Shown here piece by piece: positions 8,784-21,114 of a stretch of DNA of 64,000 bases. A program made the translations under genes and the position numbers. Within the stretch, counting starts at the first letter, position 1, and each line of letters opens with the position of its first letter. The notes under the pieces were generated by a model. The model searched no databases, was not told the DNA's origin, and worked only from the letters and a program-made list of their open reading frames with translations. This stretch comes from Sphingobacterium phlebotomi (lineage in GTDB: Bacteria; Bacteroidota; Bacteroidia; Sphingobacteriales; Sphingobacteriaceae): positions 62,001 to 126,000 of the forward strand of contig NZ_VTAV01000006.1 of the NCBI RefSeq assembly GCF_008180195.1, in the 5' to 3' direction.

Positions 8784-9776
8784 ATGAACCTTGTATTATC
8801 CTTTGGGGAGATATTGATCAGACAGCAAAGTCTTGGGAACACATTCTTTGATAAAAACAACAATCGTTTAGAGATTTTCCCTGGTGGCTCGGAAGCCAAT
8901 GTGGCAGCTTCGTTAGCACAAATGGACAATAACGTCGCGTATTGTAGTGCATTCCCACAAAATGCGCTATCAGATGAAATTTTGAACATTTTAGAAGACC
9001 TTCAAGTTGACACGACGAAAGCGCTCCGCATTGGCGACCGGTTAGGCTCGTATATCCTGATGTCGGCCAATGGCCTTTCTAAAGGAGAAGTAATCTACGA
9101 TAGAAAGTATTCCAGTTTCAGTCAATTGACTGTTGCCGATATTGATGTCGACAAACTATTTGACGGAGTATCCTGGCTGCACTGGACAGCACTTACGCCA
9201 GCCCTTAACCAAAACATGGCAGATCTTATGTTGGTGTTACTTCAAGAAGCTTCCAACCGAAATATCACCATCTCTGTCGACTTGAATTACAGGAACCGCT
9301 TATGGCAATATGGTAAAGAACCCGTAGATATTATGCCTCAACTCGCGGCTCATTGCGATGTTGTTATGGGCAATATCTGGGCTGCAAATAAAATGCTAGG
9401 TACCACTGTTGACGAATCTTTTGATAGAAATACACCGCAAGCCACATATCTAGCTGCTGCAGAAAAATCTGCTAAAGAAATTTTTCAGAGATATCCAAAA
9501 TGTAAACACGTCGCTTATACCTTTCGCTTTATGGATAACCCGAATCACAACCTGTTTTACGGAACATACCATACACCTACGGAGCACGTCAGTTCTGATA
9601 TTATGGAAACGTTCGAGGTCATTGACCGTATCGGAAGCGGAGATGCGTTTATGGGGGGATACATTCATGCCTTGGTCAACAACATGACACCGCAGGAGGT
9701 TATCAACACTGCAACAGGTGCCGGCTACCAGAAGCTATTTGTAAAGGGTGATTTTGGGGACGGGAAAATAAAGTAA
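8784..9776 (+). CDS. PfkB-family carbohydrate kinase (2-keto-3-deoxygluconate kinase-like)
   Basis: This 330-residue ribokinase-superfamily sugar kinase transfers phosphate from ATP to a sugar or sugar acid. The N-terminal signature is FPGGSEANVAASLAQM (substrate side) and the C-terminal signature is DRIGSGDAFMGGY, with Asp287 as catalytic base. Length and sequence style (LSFGEILIR, SVDLNYRNRLW) fit the KdgK-like subgroup, whose product feeds KDG into the Entner-Doudoroff pathway, but substrate cannot be fixed from sequence alone. It stands alone on the plus strand, divergent from the PUL sigma gene and tail-to-tail (2 bp gap) with the symporter gene, so a link to the sugars imported by the PUL is plausible but unproven. 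Confidence 0.88.
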   Translation: MNLVLSFGEILIRQQSLGNTFFDKNNNRLEIFPGGSEANVAASLAQMDNNVAYCSAFPQNALSDEILNILEDLQVDTTKALRIGDRLGSYILMSANGLSKGEVIYDRKYSSFSQLTVADIDVDKLFDGVSWLHWTALTPALNQNMADLMLVLLQEASNRNITISVDLNYRNRLWQYGKEPVDIMPQLAAHCDVVMGNIWAANKMLGTTVDESFDRNTPQATYLAAAEKSAKEIFQRYPKCKHVAYTFRFMDNPNHNLFYGTYHTPTEHVSSDIMETFEVIDRIGSGDAFMGGYIHALVNNMTPQEVINTATGAGYQKLFVKGDFGDGKIK

Positions 9777-9778
9777 AA

Positions 9779-11014
9779 TCAGTATTTAGAGGAAACTGCG
9801 GTTCTCTCCTCCGGAGGAGAGAACCGTGCGACCAGCATTGCGGCAACAGTATCGCCAGTAGCATTCAGTACCGTAGCCAGCGGGTCAACCAGCGCACCGA
9901 TAATCATGACCGCCGGAACCGCTTCATTCGGAATACCATATACCGATATCATCAGCATCTCGCCGATAAATCCCCCATTAGGAATACCGCCAGCAACCAT
10001 ACTGACCAATATCGTGATACCGACCGCTGTGACCATCGTCATCGGTTCAAAAAAATTCCAGCCCAAAATAGCAAAGGCAACATATATTTTGAGAATGGAA
10101 GATATGGCAGAACCATTTTTGTACAAAGTATTGCCTAACGTAACCACGACATTCGCGACAGCATCCGGGATACCCATGCTTTTGGCGGCAAGGAGGTTGG
10201 AAGGTAACGTAGCCAGGCTGCTGCAGGTACTCAATGCCGTAAGGGATGGTGTAATGTTATATTTCCAGAAGACCTTTACCCCTCGCCGACCATGCGCTGC
10301 AAAAGCATAGCAGGAAAAAACGACAAAGAAGAAAACTGTTCCGAAAATGTAGTAAAAACCAAGTGGTTTCGCATAAAAACCAAATAATTCCGGACCTAGT
10401 GTCTGTACTTGATAGGCAAAGTAAGCCCCTAAACCTAGAGGTGCCGCCCTCATGAGGATATTCAACATATTTTTCATGACTTCATTTCCGGCGATCAGAA
10501 ATTGCAGAAAAGGCTTTGCCACATCACCGCTCCTGCGCACAGCGATACCGATTAAAAAAGAAAACAGGATAAAGGCTAGGATATGCTGCCGGGAGAGCAA
10601 ATGGGCGAATTCCTCTACGGTCAAAAACTGCACGATTCTATCCCCCCAACTTATTGTCGGACTATCGGGTAAAGCCATTGATAAGGTGGATGCATCTTGC
10701 GATGCCGTGACCGGAAACAACCATAAAACCATGATCGTGAGTATGGCAGCGATGATGATCGTCAGCACGAAAACAGCAATCATTACAGATAATATGCGCC
10801 CTAATTTGTTATGCTGTCCAATATTTGCTATCGACGAAGCTATCGCAAAAAACAAAAGCGGAATAACAGACACAAACAGCAGATGGAGAAAAATATCGCC
10901 CAGCGGCTTAATAACCGGCACGATATCCGGCAGCAATAAACCAATCAGGCTTCCACAAGTAATACCAACGAGAAGAAGTATAATGCTGCTGTAGTTTGTT
11001 AGTATCTTATTCAT
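9779..11014 (-). CDS. Dicarboxylate/amino acid:cation symporter (DAACS family)
   Basis: This 411-residue inner-membrane secondary transporter resembles GltP/DctA and moves acidic amino acids or C4-dicarboxylates with protons or sodium. It has multiple hydrophobic helices, the serine-rich re-entrant loop (TALSTCSSLATLPSNL) and the late VAGGIPNGGFIGE and LVDPLATVLNATGDTVAAM segments that line the substrate/ion site. I chose the ATG at 11014 (MNKILTNYSS); an in-frame start at 11095 would run through the rpoC terminator. The last codons lie over a 28-bp perfect palindrome. The rpoC gene upstream reads the same way but ends in a terminator, so this gene probably has its own promoter. Confidence 0.92.
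   Translation of the reverse strand: MNKILTNYSSIILLLVGITCGSLIGLLLPDIVPVIKPLGDIFLHLLFVSVIPLLFFAIASSIANIGQHNKLGRILSVMIAVFVLTIIIAAILTIMVLWLFPVTASQDASTLSMALPDSPTISWGDRIVQFLTVEEFAHLLSRQHILAFILFSFLIGIAVRRSGDVAKPFLQFLIAGNEVMKNMLNILMRAAPLGLGAYFAYQVQTLGPELFGFYAKPLGFYYIFGTVFFFVVFSCYAFAAHGRRGVKVFWKYNITPSLTALSTCSSLATLPSNLLAAKSMGIPDAVANVVVTLGNTLYKNGSAISSILKIYVAFAILGWNFFEPMTMVTAVGITILVSMVAGGIPNGGFIGEMLMISVYGIPNEAVPAVMIIGALVDPLATVLNATGDTVAAMLVARFSPPEERTAVSSKY
9799..9826. terminator. 28-bp perfect palindrome at the convergent gene junction
   Basis: CGGTTCTCTCCTCC is followed immediately by its exact reverse complement, inside the last ~15 codons of the symporter gene and just past the kinase stop. It may act as a bidirectional transcription stop, although no long T-run follows on either strand. 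Confidence 0.45.
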
Positions 11015-11035
11015 CACAAGTTTCGCTGTACTAAA

Positions 11036-11071
11036 ATAAAAAAAATCCCGAACCTTTTTAGTCCGGGATTT
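11036..11071 (-). terminator. Rho-independent terminator after rpoC
   Basis: On the minus strand AAATCCCG (11071-11064) pairs with CGGGATTT (11050-11043) around an A-rich loop, and a T-run follows. It ends the rplK-rpoC transcript 30 bp past the rpoC stop. Confidence 0.85.
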
Positions 11072-11102
11072 CGCTGTATTTATATTACGATACAATCAAA
11101 AA

Positions 11103-14100
11103 CTAGTCTTCTTCTTTAGAAGCCAATAGTTGATCGTATTCTTCACGCGAACCAACAATAATATTGCTATACTCACGTAAACCAGTTCCTGATGGAATTA
11201 AGTGACCTACAATTACGTTTTCTTTCAAACCTAACAAGTCGTCACGTTTACCTGCGATAGCAGCTTCGTTCAAGACTTTTGTCGTTTCCTGGAAAGACGC
11301 AGCCGAAATGAACGACTTCGTACCTAATGACGCACGGGTAATACCTTGCAATAATGGGCTTGAAGTTGCTGGAATAGCATCACGAACCTCTACTGTTTTC
11401 AAATCTTGACGACGTAAGCTCGAGTTTTCTTCACGAAGTTTACGCATGGTCACAATTTGACCAGCTTTCAATTCCTTCGAATCTCCCGCATCAACGACAA
11501 CTTTCTTATCAAACAACGAGTCGTTTTCTTCCATGAAGTCCCATTTATTAGCAGCCTCTTTTTCCAAGAAGCGTGTATCACCTGGATCCTCGATATTCAC
11601 TTTCTGCATCATCTGGTGAACGATGGTTTCGAAGTGTTTATCGTTGATTTTCACCCCTTGCAGGCGGTAAACCTCTTGGATACCGTTTACGATATATTCT
11701 TGAACCGCTGCAGGACCTTTGATGGAAAGAATATCCGCTGGGGAGATAGAACCATCTGACAGTGGCATACCTGCTTTTACAAAGTCATTATCCTGTACCA
11801 GGATATGCTTAGAAAGTGGCACTAAGTATTTCTTGATCTGTCCATCTCTGGATTCAATCGAAATCTCACGATTACCACGTTTCACACCACCTAGCGTAAC
11901 AACACCATCAATCTCCGTAACAACGGCCGGGTTAGAAGGATTACGTGCTTCGAACAACTCGGTTACACGAGGAAGACCTCCCGTAATATCGCGTGTTTTA
12001 CCTGTAGCACGAGGAATCTTCGCTAAGATCGTACCTTCTTTTATTTTTTTACCGTCCAATACCGAAACGTGAGCTCCTACAGGAATGTTATACGAACGCA
12101 ATACATCACCCGCTAAATCCGTAATCTTAATCGTCGGGTTTTTCGTTTTATCACGTGTCTCGATAATAACTTTCTCTTTGTGCCCGGTTTGTTCATCCGA
12201 TTCATCACGGAAAGTAACCCCTTCAATAATAGCTTCGAACTCAATTTTACCTGGGAATTCAGAGATGATTACCGCGTTATACGGATCCCAGTCTGCCAAC
12301 ACTTTCCCTTTTTCTACCTTATCGCCTTCATTCACGTATACATTAGCACCGTAAGGAATAATCTGGGTATATAGTACTTTTCTATCATCACTTACGATAC
12401 GAAGCTCTCCAGAACGACCGATAGCTATTTGGTAAGGTCCTTCTTCACCTTCTTTGGCTACGGAGCGAACATTTTCAAACTCGATCTTACCATCGTATTT
12501 TGCAACGATACTAGATTCTGCCGCAATATTCGACGCTGTACCACCGACGTGGAATGTACGAAGTGTCAGCTGTGTACCAGGCTCACCTACAGACTGTGCT
12601 GCGATAACCCCTACAGCTTCACCCATTTGAACACGCTTACCGGAAGCAAGGTTCCGTCCATAACAAGCGGCACAGACGCCACGTTTAGCCTCACAAGTTA
12701 ATACGGAACGAATCTCAACACCTTCGATACCAGCTTCTTCAATCGCTGTTGCTATATCTTCGGTAATATCTTCGTTTGCCGCAGCGATCAACTCTCCGGT
12801 TTCCGGATGGTACACATCATTCAACGGTGTACGTCCCAGGATACGATCGTACAATGGCTCTACGATATCATCGTTTTCTTTAAGTGCAGTCTTGTATAGA
12901 CCACGCAGCGTATTACAATCTTCTTCCACCACGATCATATCTTGCGCAACGTCGTGCAGACGACGAGTCAAGTAACCCGCATCGGCTGTTTTCAACGCCG
13001 TATCGGCAAGACCTTTACGCGCACCGTGGGTAGAGATAAAGTATTCCAATACCGATAGACCTTCTTTAAAGTTTGATAGAATTGGGTTCTCGATAATCTC
13101 ACCTCCCGATGTACCAGACTTCTGTGGTTTCGCCATCAGACCACGCATACCGCACAACTGACGAATCTGTTCTTTAGAACCGCGGGCACCAGAATCCAAC
13201 ATCATATAAACAGAGTTAAATCCTTGGTTATCGTTCGAAAGAATATCCATCACGTATGCCGTTAATCTATTGTTGATACGTGTCCAGATATCGATAATCT
13301 GATTGTAGCGTTCGTTGTTGGTAATGAAACCCATGTTATAATTGTTCATTACTTCTTCAACTTCATTCGTCGCTTGCTCAATCAAATCAGCTTTCGCAGC
13401 AGGGATATTCAAATCTTGCAAGTTGAATGACAAACCACCTTTGAAGGCTGTTTGGAATCCTAACTCTTTCATATCATCCAGGAATTGTGCTGCCCGAGCC
13501 ATACCCGTAGTCTTCACAATGTCACCAATGATATTACGCAATGATTTCTTTGTCAAAAGTTCGTTGACATATCCCGTTTCCTCAGGTACGATCTGGTTAA
13601 AAATAACCCGACCAACCGTAGTTTCAATGATACCTTCAACAATTTGACCTTCTTTATTTCTGTTTCTCGTTTTTACTTTAATAAAAGCGTGCAAGTCAAC
13701 TTTGTTCTCATTCAAGGCAATAATAACCTCTTCTGGCGAATAAAATGTCATTCCTTCACCTCTTACTTTATGATCCTCTGTAGACTTCCGGCCTTTTGTA
13801 ATATAATAAAGACCCAATACCATATCTTGAGATGGTACCGTTACGGGAGATCCGTTTGCCGGGTTAAGAATGTTGTGCGATGCCAACATCAAGATTTGGG
13901 CTTCCAAGATCGCCGCGTTACCTAAAGGTAAGTGAACCGCCATCTGGTCACCGTCAAAATCGGCGTTGAACGCTGTACACACTAAGGGGTGTAATTGGAT
14001 CGCTTTACCCTCTACCAACGTAGGTTGGAAAGCTTGGATACCCAAACGGTGAAGTGTAGGTGCACGGTTAAGCAATACAGGGTGTCCTTTCAATACATTT

Positions 14101-15380
14101 TCTAGAATATCCCATACGACTGGATCCTTGCGGTCAACGATTTTTTTCGCCGATTTAACCGTCTTTACAATACCTCTTTCAATCATCTTGCGAATGATGA
14201 ATGGTTTATAAAGTTCCGCAGCCATATCTTTAGGAAGACCACACTCATGTAATTTCAAGTGCGGACCAACGACAATTACCGAACGAGCCGAGTAATCGAC
14301 ACGCTTACCCAATAAGTTTTGACGGAAACGTCCTTGTTTACCTTTCAAAATATCAGATAACGATTTCAATGCGCGGTTACCTTCCGTTTTCACAGCATTC
14401 ACTTTACGCGAGTTATCGAACAAAGAGTCTACTGCCTCTTGAAGCATACGTTTTTCATTACGTAAGATTACTTCCGGCGCTTTGATTTCAATCAAACGTT
14501 TTAGACGGTTGTTACGGATGATCACACGACGATATAAGTCGTTCAAATCAGACGTCGCAAAGCGTCCACCGTCCAACGGTACCAATGGGCGTAATTCCGG
14601 TGGAATAATCGGAACAATTTTCACGATCATCCATTCCGGACGGTTTTCAATCCGGGTGTTCGCGCCACGGAAAGCTTCTACGACATGAAGACGTTTCAAC
14701 GCTTCATTTTTACGTTGTTGCGAAGTTTCATTAGCAGCTTGGTGACGTAAATCGTACGATAATTGGTCTAAGTCAATACGTTTTAAAAGTTCCTCCATCG
14801 CCTCAGCGCCCATCTTAGCAATGAATTTCTGAGGGTCGGTATCATCCAAATATTGGTTTTCTTTTGGTAAGGTATCCAAAATATCCAGATACTCTTCCTC
14901 CGTCAAGAAATCCATATAGGAAATACCATCTTCTTCTTTGATACCCGGTTGAATAACCACATATCTTTCGTAATAGATGATCATATCCAATTTCTTGGTG
15001 GGAAGCCCCAACAAATAACCAATTTTATTAGGAAGAGAGCGGAAATACCAAATGTGTGCTACAGGAACAACCAAATTGATGTGTCCCATGCGTTCACGAC
15101 GTACTTTTTTCTCCGTTACTTCCACACCACAACGGTCACATACGATACCCTTATAACGAATACGTTTGTATTTACCACAGTGACATTCGTAGTCCTTTAC
15201 CGGACCAAAAATACGCTCACAGAATAAACCATCACGCTCAGGTTTGTAGGTACGATAGTTGATCGTTTCTGGCTTCGTAACCTCACCGCTAGAACGCTCC
15301 AAAATCGTTTCTGGAGAAGCCAAGCTGATCGTGATCGATGTGAAGTTACTTTTAATTTTATTATCTTTTTTATAAGACAT
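11103..15380 (-). CDS. rpoC: DNA-directed RNA polymerase subunit beta'
   Basis: This 1425-residue subunit is the largest part of RNA polymerase and carries the catalytic magnesium site. The N-terminal zinc-binding segment is [20 protein letters not shown]; the active-site motif is [15 protein letters not shown]; the C-terminal zinc-binding cysteines are in [19 protein letters not shown]; the trigger-loop region includes [16 protein letters not shown]. Length fits Bacteroidota RpoC. The gene begins 66 bp after rpoB and is followed by a clear terminator, so it closes the ribosomal protein-polymerase operon. Confidence 0.99.
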   Translation of the reverse strand: MSYKKDNKIKSNFTSITISLASPETILERSSGEVTKPETINYRTYKPERDGLFCERIFGPVKDYECHCGKYKRIRYKGIVCDRCGVEVTEKKVRRERMGHINLVVPVAHIWYFRSLPNKIGYLLGLPTKKLDMIIYYERYVVIQPGIKEEDGISYMDFLTEEEYLDILDTLPKENQYLDDTDPQKFIAKMGAEAMEELLKRIDLDQLSYDLRHQAANETSQQRKNEALKRLHVVEAFRGANTRIENRPEWMIVKIVPIIPPELRPLVPLDGGRFATSDLNDLYRRVIIRNNRLKRLIEIKAPEVILRNEKRMLQEAVDSLFDNSRKVNAVKTEGNRALKSLSDILKGKQGRFRQNLLGKRVDYSARSVIVVGPHLKLHECGLPKDMAAELYKPFIIRKMIERGIVKTVKSAKKIVDRKDPVVWDILENVLKGHPVLLNRAPTLHRLGIQAFQPTLVEGKAIQLHPLVCTAFNADFDGDQMAVHLPLGNAAILEAQILMLASHNILNPANGSPVTVPSQDMVLGLYYITKGRKSTEDHKVRGEGMTFYSPEEVIIALNENKVDLHAFIKVKTRNRNKEGQIVEGIIETTVGRVIFNQIVPEETGYVNELLTKKSLRNIIGDIVKTTGMARAAQFLDDMKELGFQTAFKGGLSFNLQDLNIPAAKADLIEQATNEVEEVMNNYNMGFITNNERYNQIIDIWTRINNRLTAYVMDILSNDNQGFNSVYMMLDSGARGSKEQIRQLCGMRGLMAKPQKSGTSGGEIIENPILSNFKEGLSVLEYFISTHGARKGLADTALKTADAGYLTRRLHDVAQDMIVVEEDCNTLRGLYKTALKENDDIVEPLYDRILGRTPLNDVYHPETGELIAAANEDITEDIATAIEEAGIEGVEIRSVLTCEAKRGVCAACYGRNLASGKRVQMGEAVGVIAAQSVGEPGTQLTLRTFHVGGTASNIAAESSIVAKYDGKIEFENVRSVAKEGEEGPYQIAIGRSGELRIVSDDRKVLYTQIIPYGANVYVNEGDKVEKGKVLADWDPYNAVIISEFPGKIEFEAIIEGVTFRDESDEQTGHKEKVIIETRDKTKNPTIKITDLAGDVLRSYNIPVGAHVSVLDGKKIKEGTILAKIPRATGKTRDITGGLPRVTELFEARNPSNPAVVTEIDGVVTLGGVKRGNREISIESRDGQIKKYLVPLSKHILVQDNDFVKAGMPLSDGSISPADILSIKGPAAVQEYIVNGIQEVYRLQGVKINDKHFETIVHQMMQKVNIEDPGDTRFLEKEAANKWDFMEENDSLFDKKVVVDAGDSKELKAGQIVTMRKLREENSSLRRQDLKTVEVRDAIPATSSPLLQGITRASLGTKSFISAASFQETTKVLNEAAIAGKRDDLLGLKENVIVGHLIPSGTGLREYSNIIVGSREEYDQLLASKEED

Positions 15381-15446
15381 ACGTTGTATAACTTAAAGAT
15401 GTATGTAAGACCTATCACGTTAAAAAACAGATAGGTCTAAATTTTA

Positions 15447-18400
15447 TTAATCCAATGTGATATCTAATCCTAAACCACGTAATTCATGTACCAATACGTT
15501 GAACGATTCCGGTACGGATGGTGTTGGAAGGTTGTTACCTTTCACGATAGCCTCGTAAGTTTTCGCCCGGCCAACGACATCATCTGATTTCACGGTTAAG
15601 ATCTCTTGTAGGATATTTGACGCACCAAATGCTTCCAATGCCCATACCTCCATCTCACCAAAACGCTGACCACCAAATTGTGCTTTACCACCTAATGGTT
15701 GTTGTGTAATCAACGAGTACGGTCCGATAGAACGCGCGTGCATTTTATCATCTACCATGTGTCCTAATTTCAACATGTAGATAACACCCACCGTAGTCGG
15801 TTGGTCAAAACGCTCGCCTGTCAAACCATTGTATAGGTAAGTTCTACCCGACATTGGTAATTTAGCTTTAGCGATCCACTCTTCCACCTCATCCATTTCT
15901 GCTCCGTCAAAGATTGGCGTTGCAAACTTGGTTCCGAGTTTTTGACCAGCCCACCCCAGAACAGTTTCGTAAATCTGTCCTAAGTTCATCCGTGAAGGTA
16001 CCCCTAATGGATTCAACACGATGTCTACTGGCGTACCGTCTTCTAAGAATGGCATATCCTCATCACGAACGATACGGGCAACGATACCTTTGTTACCGTG
16101 GCGCCCTGCCATCTTATCTCCCACTTTCAATTTACGTTTCTTAGCCACGTAAACTTTCGCCATTTGAACGATACCGGATGGTAATTCGTCTCCGACAGAA
16201 ATAGCGAACTTCTCTCTTTTGAAAGCACCAAGTTCTTCATTGATCTTGATGTTATAAAAGTGAAGGGCTAACTTGATCAACTCGTTCTTATCTTCATCCG
16301 TCGTCCATCCCGTTGGATTAATATGCGCATAATCCAAATCCATTAAGATTTTCTGTGTGAATTTAGCTCCTTTTGGTACGAGCAATTCTTTATACACATT
16401 ATATACCCCTTGGCTGGTTTTGCCATTCACAACAGTGAACAATTTCTCTACCAAACGATCTTTCAGTATTTTTACTGCTTTATCGTGTGCAACTTCTAAT
16501 TTGTCTAATGCTTTTCTTTCCGCTTCTTTAGACATTTTTTTCGCACGGGAGAATAGCTTCGTATCGATAACCACACCTTTCAAAGAAGGTGATGCTTTCA
16601 ATGAAGCGTCTTTCACATCACCAGCTTTATCTCCAAAGATAGCACGTAATAACTTCTCTTCCGGTGAAGGGTCAGATTCGCCTTTAGGTGTGATTTTACC
16701 AATTAAGATATCACCCCCATTAACCTCAGCACCAACACGGATAATACCATTTTCATCCAAATCTTTCGTTGCTTCTTCCGAAACATTCGGGATATCGGAT
16801 GTCAATTCCTCTTCACCTCGTTTCGTATCACGAACCTCTAATTCAAACTCCTCAATATGCAGAGAAGTGAACAAGTCTTCCGATACAACACGTTCGGAGA
16901 TTACGATCGCATCCTCAAAGTTATATCCCTGCCAAGGCATGAATGCAACTTTTAAGTTACGACCAAGTGCCAATTCCCCATTTTCTGTTGCATAACCTTC
17001 ACACAACACCTGACCTTTGTTTACTTTCTGACCTTTAGTAACGATCGGCTTCAAGTTGATACAGGTATTCTGATTGGTTTTCTTGAATTTTGTAAGTGTA
17101 TATGTCTTTACATCATTATCAAATGATACCAACCGATCACTATCTGTACGCTCGTAACGAATTTTAATCTCGTTTGCATCGACATATTCAACCACTCCTT
17201 CGCCTTCGGCATTGATCAACGTACGCGAGTCAGATGCTACGCGAGCCTCTAGACCGGTACCTACGATAGGTGCCTGTGGTTTCAATAATGGAACAGCTTG
17301 ACGTTGCATGTTCGATCCCATCAACGCACGGTTTGCATCATCATGCTCCAAGAATGGAATCAATGAGGCGGCGATCGACGTAATCTGGTTTGGTGCAACG
17401 TCCATATAATCCAATTTCTCCGGCTCGATAATCGGGAAGTCACCTTCGTATCTCGCTTTTACTTTAGGATCTTCAAAGTTACCTTGATCATCATATTGTG
17501 CATTTGCCTGCGCAATCGTTTTATCATCTTCATCTTCTGCTGACAAGTATACTACGGGTTCATCAACCACGACTTTACCATCTCTAACTTGGCGGTAAGG
17601 GGTCTCAATAAAACCTAAGTTGTTGATTTTCGCGTGTACAGCCAAAGAAGAAATCAAACCGATGTTCGGACCTTCTGGGGTTTCAATCGTACACAAACGA
17701 CCATAGTGTGTATAGTGAACGTCACGTACTTCGAAACCTGCACGTTCACGCGATAGACCACCAGGTCCTAAAGCTGATAAACGACGCTTGTGCGTAATCT
17801 CCGCTAATGGGTTGGTTTGGTCCATAAATTGAGACAACTGGTTCGTACCAAAGAAAGAGTTGATAACAGACGACAATGTACGTGCGTTAATCAAGTCTGT
17901 TGGCGTAAACACTTCGTTATCTCGAATATTCATCCGCTCGCGAATGGTGCGTGCCATACGGGAAAGGCCAACTCCAAATTGAGCATACAACTGCTCACCT
18001 ACCGTACGTACACGACGATTGGATAGGTGATCAATATCATCCACTTCCGCTTTGGAGTTAATCAAATTAATGAGATACTTCACGATGGCAATAATATCCT
18101 CGCGTGTCAATACTTTTGTATCGTCCGCTGTATCCATTCCCAATTTACGGTTGATGCGGTAACGTCCTACATCCCCTAAATCATAACGTTTATCCGAGAA
18201 GAACAAACGATCAATGATACCACGTGCTGTTTCCTCATCTGGCGGTTCTGCGTTACGCAGCTGACGATAGATGTGTTCTACAGCCTCTTTTTCAGAGTTT
18301 GAGGTATCTTTCTGTAAAGTGTTATATATAATCGAGTAGTCCGCATTATTTACGCCATCTTCTCTAGCAAGGATAATAGATTTTACCCCCGCATCGATGA

Positions 18401-19256
18401 TCATTTCAATGTGATCTTCCTCTAAAACAGTTTCACGTTCTAAGATGATTTCATTACGGTCAATAGATACGACTTCACCCGTATCCTCATCCACGAAATC
18501 TTCTATCCATTTTTTCAATACCCTAGCCGCCAAACGACGGCCAACATATTTTTTAAGACCAGATTTACTTACTTTAACCTCATCTGCAAGATCAAATAGC
18601 TCAAGGATATCCTTGTCGGAATCGTAGCCGATCGCGCGTAACAAAGTAGTAACTGGGAATTTCTTTTTACGGTCGATATAAGCATACATCACGTTGTTTA
18701 CGTCCGTTGCAAATTCGATCCAAGATCCTTTAAAAGGAATTACCCTTGCAGAATAAAGTTTCGTACCATTTGTGTGTCTACTCTGACCAAAGAACACACC
18801 AGGAGAACGGTGCAACTGGGACACGATGACACGCTCAGCACCATTGATAACAAAGGTACCTTTCGGCGTCATGTAAGGAATCGTACCCAAATATACATCC
18901 TGTACAATGGTTTCGAAATCCTCATGTTCTTCATCATTACAAGATAACTTTAACTTTGCCTTGAGCGGGACACTATAAGTCAATCCACGTTCGATACACT
19001 CTTGTATATCGTAACGAGGTGGATCGATGAAATAATCCAAAAACTCGAGCACGAAGATGTTTCTTGAATCAGAAATAGGGAAGTTTTCCGAGAAAACCTT
19101 GAACAGCCCTTCCTGATGGCGGTTGTCAGAAGTAGTTTCCAGTTGAAAAAACTCCTTGAAAGATTGCAATTGCACATTTAAGAAATCCGGATAATCGATC
19201 ACCTTCTTACTTATAGCAAAATTTACTCTTTCGTTTTGAATATTATTGTTTGCCAA
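15447..19256 (-). CDS. rpoB: DNA-directed RNA polymerase subunit beta
   Basis: This 1269-residue RNA polymerase beta subunit includes the rifampicin-pocket region ([17 protein letters not shown], then [14 protein letters not shown]) and the C-terminal [20 protein letters not shown] segment that contacts beta'. The rifampicin-pocket residues look wild type ([10 protein letters not shown] and HKRRLSALG are intact). It lies downstream of rplL, separated by 162 bp containing a perfect hairpin, the position where beta synthesis is commonly attenuated relative to L7/L12, and upstream of rpoC. Confidence 0.99.
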   Translation of the reverse strand: MANNNIQNERVNFAISKKVIDYPDFLNVQLQSFKEFFQLETTSDNRHQEGLFKVFSENFPISDSRNIFVLEFLDYFIDPPRYDIQECIERGLTYSVPLKAKLKLSCNDEEHEDFETIVQDVYLGTIPYMTPKGTFVINGAERVIVSQLHRSPGVFFGQSRHTNGTKLYSARVIPFKGSWIEFATDVNNVMYAYIDRKKKFPVTTLLRAIGYDSDKDILELFDLADEVKVSKSGLKKYVGRRLAARVLKKWIEDFVDEDTGEVVSIDRNEIILERETVLEEDHIEMIIDAGVKSIILAREDGVNNADYSIIYNTLQKDTSNSEKEAVEHIYRQLRNAEPPDEETARGIIDRLFFSDKRYDLGDVGRYRINRKLGMDTADDTKVLTREDIIAIVKYLINLINSKAEVDDIDHLSNRRVRTVGEQLYAQFGVGLSRMARTIRERMNIRDNEVFTPTDLINARTLSSVINSFFGTNQLSQFMDQTNPLAEITHKRRLSALGPGGLSRERAGFEVRDVHYTHYGRLCTIETPEGPNIGLISSLAVHAKINNLGFIETPYRQVRDGKVVVDEPVVYLSAEDEDDKTIAQANAQYDDQGNFEDPKVKARYEGDFPIIEPEKLDYMDVAPNQITSIAASLIPFLEHDDANRALMGSNMQRQAVPLLKPQAPIVGTGLEARVASDSRTLINAEGEGVVEYVDANEIKIRYERTDSDRLVSFDNDVKTYTLTKFKKTNQNTCINLKPIVTKGQKVNKGQVLCEGYATENGELALGRNLKVAFMPWQGYNFEDAIVISERVVSEDLFTSLHIEEFELEVRDTKRGEEELTSDIPNVSEEATKDLDENGIIRVGAEVNGGDILIGKITPKGESDPSPEEKLLRAIFGDKAGDVKDASLKASPSLKGVVIDTKLFSRAKKMSKEAERKALDKLEVAHDKAVKILKDRLVEKLFTVVNGKTSQGVYNVYKELLVPKGAKFTQKILMDLDYAHINPTGWTTDEDKNELIKLALHFYNIKINEELGAFKREKFAISVGDELPSGIVQMAKVYVAKKRKLKVGDKMAGRHGNKGIVARIVRDEDMPFLEDGTPVDIVLNPLGVPSRMNLGQIYETVLGWAGQKLGTKFATPIFDGAEMDEVEEWIAKAKLPMSGRTYLYNGLTGERFDQPTTVGVIYMLKLGHMVDDKMHARSIGPYSLITQQPLGGKAQFGGQRFGEMEVWALEAFGASNILQEILTVKSDDVVGRAKTYEAIVKGNNLPTPSVPESFNVLVHELRGLGLDITLD

Positions 19257-19360
19257 GGGAATAAGTATTTTAGTTTAAAAAAACTGAGCCAACTATGCTG
19301 TAATCATATTTATATCAAATGTCAGCATCCATTTGATACATGTAATAATATAAACAGGAA

Positions 19361-19390
19361 TAGACTCTGTCAATATAATGACAGAGTCTA
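19361..19390 (-). terminator. Attenuator-like hairpin between rplL and rpoB
   Basis: A perfect 12-bp stem (TAGACTCTGTCA and its complement) with a 6-nt loop lies 28 bp past the rplL stop. By analogy with other bacteria it may partly stop transcription so that L7/L12 outnumbers RNA polymerase; this role is inference. Confidence 0.7.
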
Positions 19391-19418
19391 AACCTTTAAG
19401 GTGCTTTTTATAGTGAGA

Positions 19419-19796
19419 TTACTTGATCTCAACAACAGCTCCAGCTTCTTCTAATTGTTTTTTCAAAGCTTCAGCTTCGTCTTTTGAAACACCAGTTTTC
19501 AATTCCTTAGGAGCACCGTCCACTAAATCTTTAGCTTCTTTTAATCCTAAACCAGCTAAGTCTTTAACCAACTTAACGACTGCTAATTTTTGACCACCAG
19601 CTTCTTTCAAGATAACGTCAAATGAAGTTTTCTCTTCAGCAGCAGGAGCATCGCCACCAGCAGCAGGACCAGCAACTGCAACAGCTGCAGCAGCAGGCTC
19701 GATACCATACTCGTCTTTTAGGATATCAGCTAATTCTTTAACTTCTTTTACTGTTAAGTTAACCAACTGTTCAGCAAGTTGTTTTAAATCTGCCAT
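19419..19796 (-). CDS. rplL: 50S ribosomal protein L7/L12
   Basis: This 125-residue acidic stalk protein recruits translation GTPases to the ribosome. It has the N-terminal dimerisation helices ([20 protein letters not shown]), an Ala/Gly/Pro hinge around residues 37-53 and the C-terminal domain [20 protein letters not shown]. It follows rplJ by 76 bp, the normal L10-L12 order. Confidence 0.99.
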   Translation of the reverse strand: MADLKQLAEQLVNLTVKEVKELADILKDEYGIEPAAAAVAVAGPAAGGDAPAAEEKTSFDVILKEAGGQKLAVVKLVKDLAGLGLKEAKDLVDGAPKELKTGVSKDEAEALKKQLEEAGAVVEIK

Positions 19797-19872
19797 TTTA
19801 TTTTGAATTTTTGAATGTACTTAATAAAAATTGTTAATTAAAAATACACGAACATTCTATAGGAGGTGTTCG

Positions 19873-20391
19873 TTAACCTCTTTCTTCTAAAGCTTTTACC
19901 AAACCTGAAATTGTATTCCCACCTGATTGAAGTGCGGAAATAACATTCTTTGCAGGAGATTGAAGTAATGCGATAACGTCTGCGATAAGTTCTTCCTTAG
20001 ATTTAAGAGAAACTAAAGCATTCAACTGATCATCACCAACAAAAGCAGTCTCTTGGATGTAAGCCGCTTTCAACACGGGCTTATCACCTTCCTTACGCAA
20101 TTGTTTGATCAATTTCGCTGGCGCATTTCCTATTTCAGAGAACATCAACGTAGAAGCACCTTTAAGTACACTACGCAATTCTTCTGAATCAATCCCCGCT
20201 TCAACAAGGGCTTTCTCGATCAACGAGTTTTTAGCAACCTGGATTGCTATACCTTGTTCGTAACCTTTGCGGCGAATGTTATTTACTTTTTCAACAGTTA
20301 AATCAGCAGTGTCAGTAATATAGAAATTACCGTAAGATTTAATCTGTTCGGCCAAAGCTTGAACAATTGCTTGTTTTTCTTCTTTTCTCAT
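19873..20391 (-). CDS. rplJ: 50S ribosomal protein L10
   Basis: This 172-residue stalk base anchors L7/L12 dimers to 23S rRNA. N-terminal MRKEEKQAIVQALAEQI, the RRKGYEQGIAIQVAKNSL RNA-binding segment and a C-terminal helix for L12 binding are visible. It begins 2 bp after the rplA stop. Confidence 0.98.
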   Translation of the reverse strand: MRKEEKQAIVQALAEQIKSYGNFYITDTADLTVEKVNNIRRKGYEQGIAIQVAKNSLIEKALVEAGIDSEELRSVLKGASTLMFSEIGNAPAKLIKQLRKEGDKPVLKAAYIQETAFVGDDQLNALVSLKSKEELIADVIALLQSPAKNVISALQSGGNTISGLVKALEERG

Positions 20392-20393
20392 GA

Positions 20394-21092
20394 TTAAATT
20401 CCTGCTACTGATTTAGTCTCCACATGAATACTAGGACTCATGGTTGAAGAGATATGAATACTCCTAAAGTATGTTCCCTTAGCAGCGGAAGGTTTAAGAC
20501 GCGCAATAGTTTGTAATACTTCTAATGCATTGTCATAAATCTTATCTGCCTCGAACGACGCTTTACCCACTGAAGTATGGATGATACCTGTCTTGTCGAC
20601 TTTGAAATCAATTTTACCACCTTTAACTTCCGTTACAGCTTTACCTACTTCTGTAGTTACTGTTCCAGTTTTAGGGTTAGGCATCAAGTTTCTAGGACCT
20701 AAAATACGTCCTAATTTACCCACTTTAGCCATAACGCTAGGCATAGTAATAATGATATCAACGTCAGTCCAACCACCTTCGATTTTGCTGATATAGTCAT
20801 CAAGACCTACGTAATCCGCCCCTGCTGCCTTAGCTTCTTCTTCCTTATCAGGAGTACACAATACTAAAACACGTACGGTCTTACCAGTTCCGTGAGGTAA
20901 TGTAGCGATACCACGAACCATTTGGTTTGCTTTACGGGGATCCACGCCTAAACGAACGTCGATATCCACAGAAGCATCAAATTTCGTCGCAGTAATCTCT
21001 TTAACCAAAGCTGCTGCTTCTTGTAAAGAATACGCTTTACCAGCTTCAATTTTGGATAGTGCCGCTTTTTGATTTTTTGTTAATCTAGCCAC
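20394..21092 (-). CDS. rplA: 50S ribosomal protein L1
   Basis: This 232-residue protein of the L1 stalk assists tRNA exit and in many bacteria represses its own operon. The hallmark [18 protein letters not shown] and the C-terminal [11 protein letters not shown] are present. It follows rplK by 22 bp. Confidence 0.99.
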   Translation of the reverse strand: MARLTKNQKAALSKIEAGKAYSLQEAAALVKEITATKFDASVDIDVRLGVDPRKANQMVRGIATLPHGTGKTVRVLVLCTPDKEEEAKAAGADYVGLDDYISKIEGGWTDVDIIITMPSVMAKVGKLGRILGPRNLMPNPKTGTVTTEVGKAVTEVKGGKIDFKVDKTGIIHTSVGKASFEADKIYDNALEVLQTIARLKPSAAKGTYFRSIHISSTMSPSIHVETKSVAGI

Positions 21093-21114
21093 TTTCTTAA
21101 ACTGATTTCGTTAA

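Noticed and set aside
9489-9505. 11-nt match of guide 1 (ATATCCAAAAT) inside the sugar kinase gene
   Set aside because: AT-rich, mismatched at the first guide base and after base 12, and in mid-gene; a chance match of this length is plausible in 64 kb.
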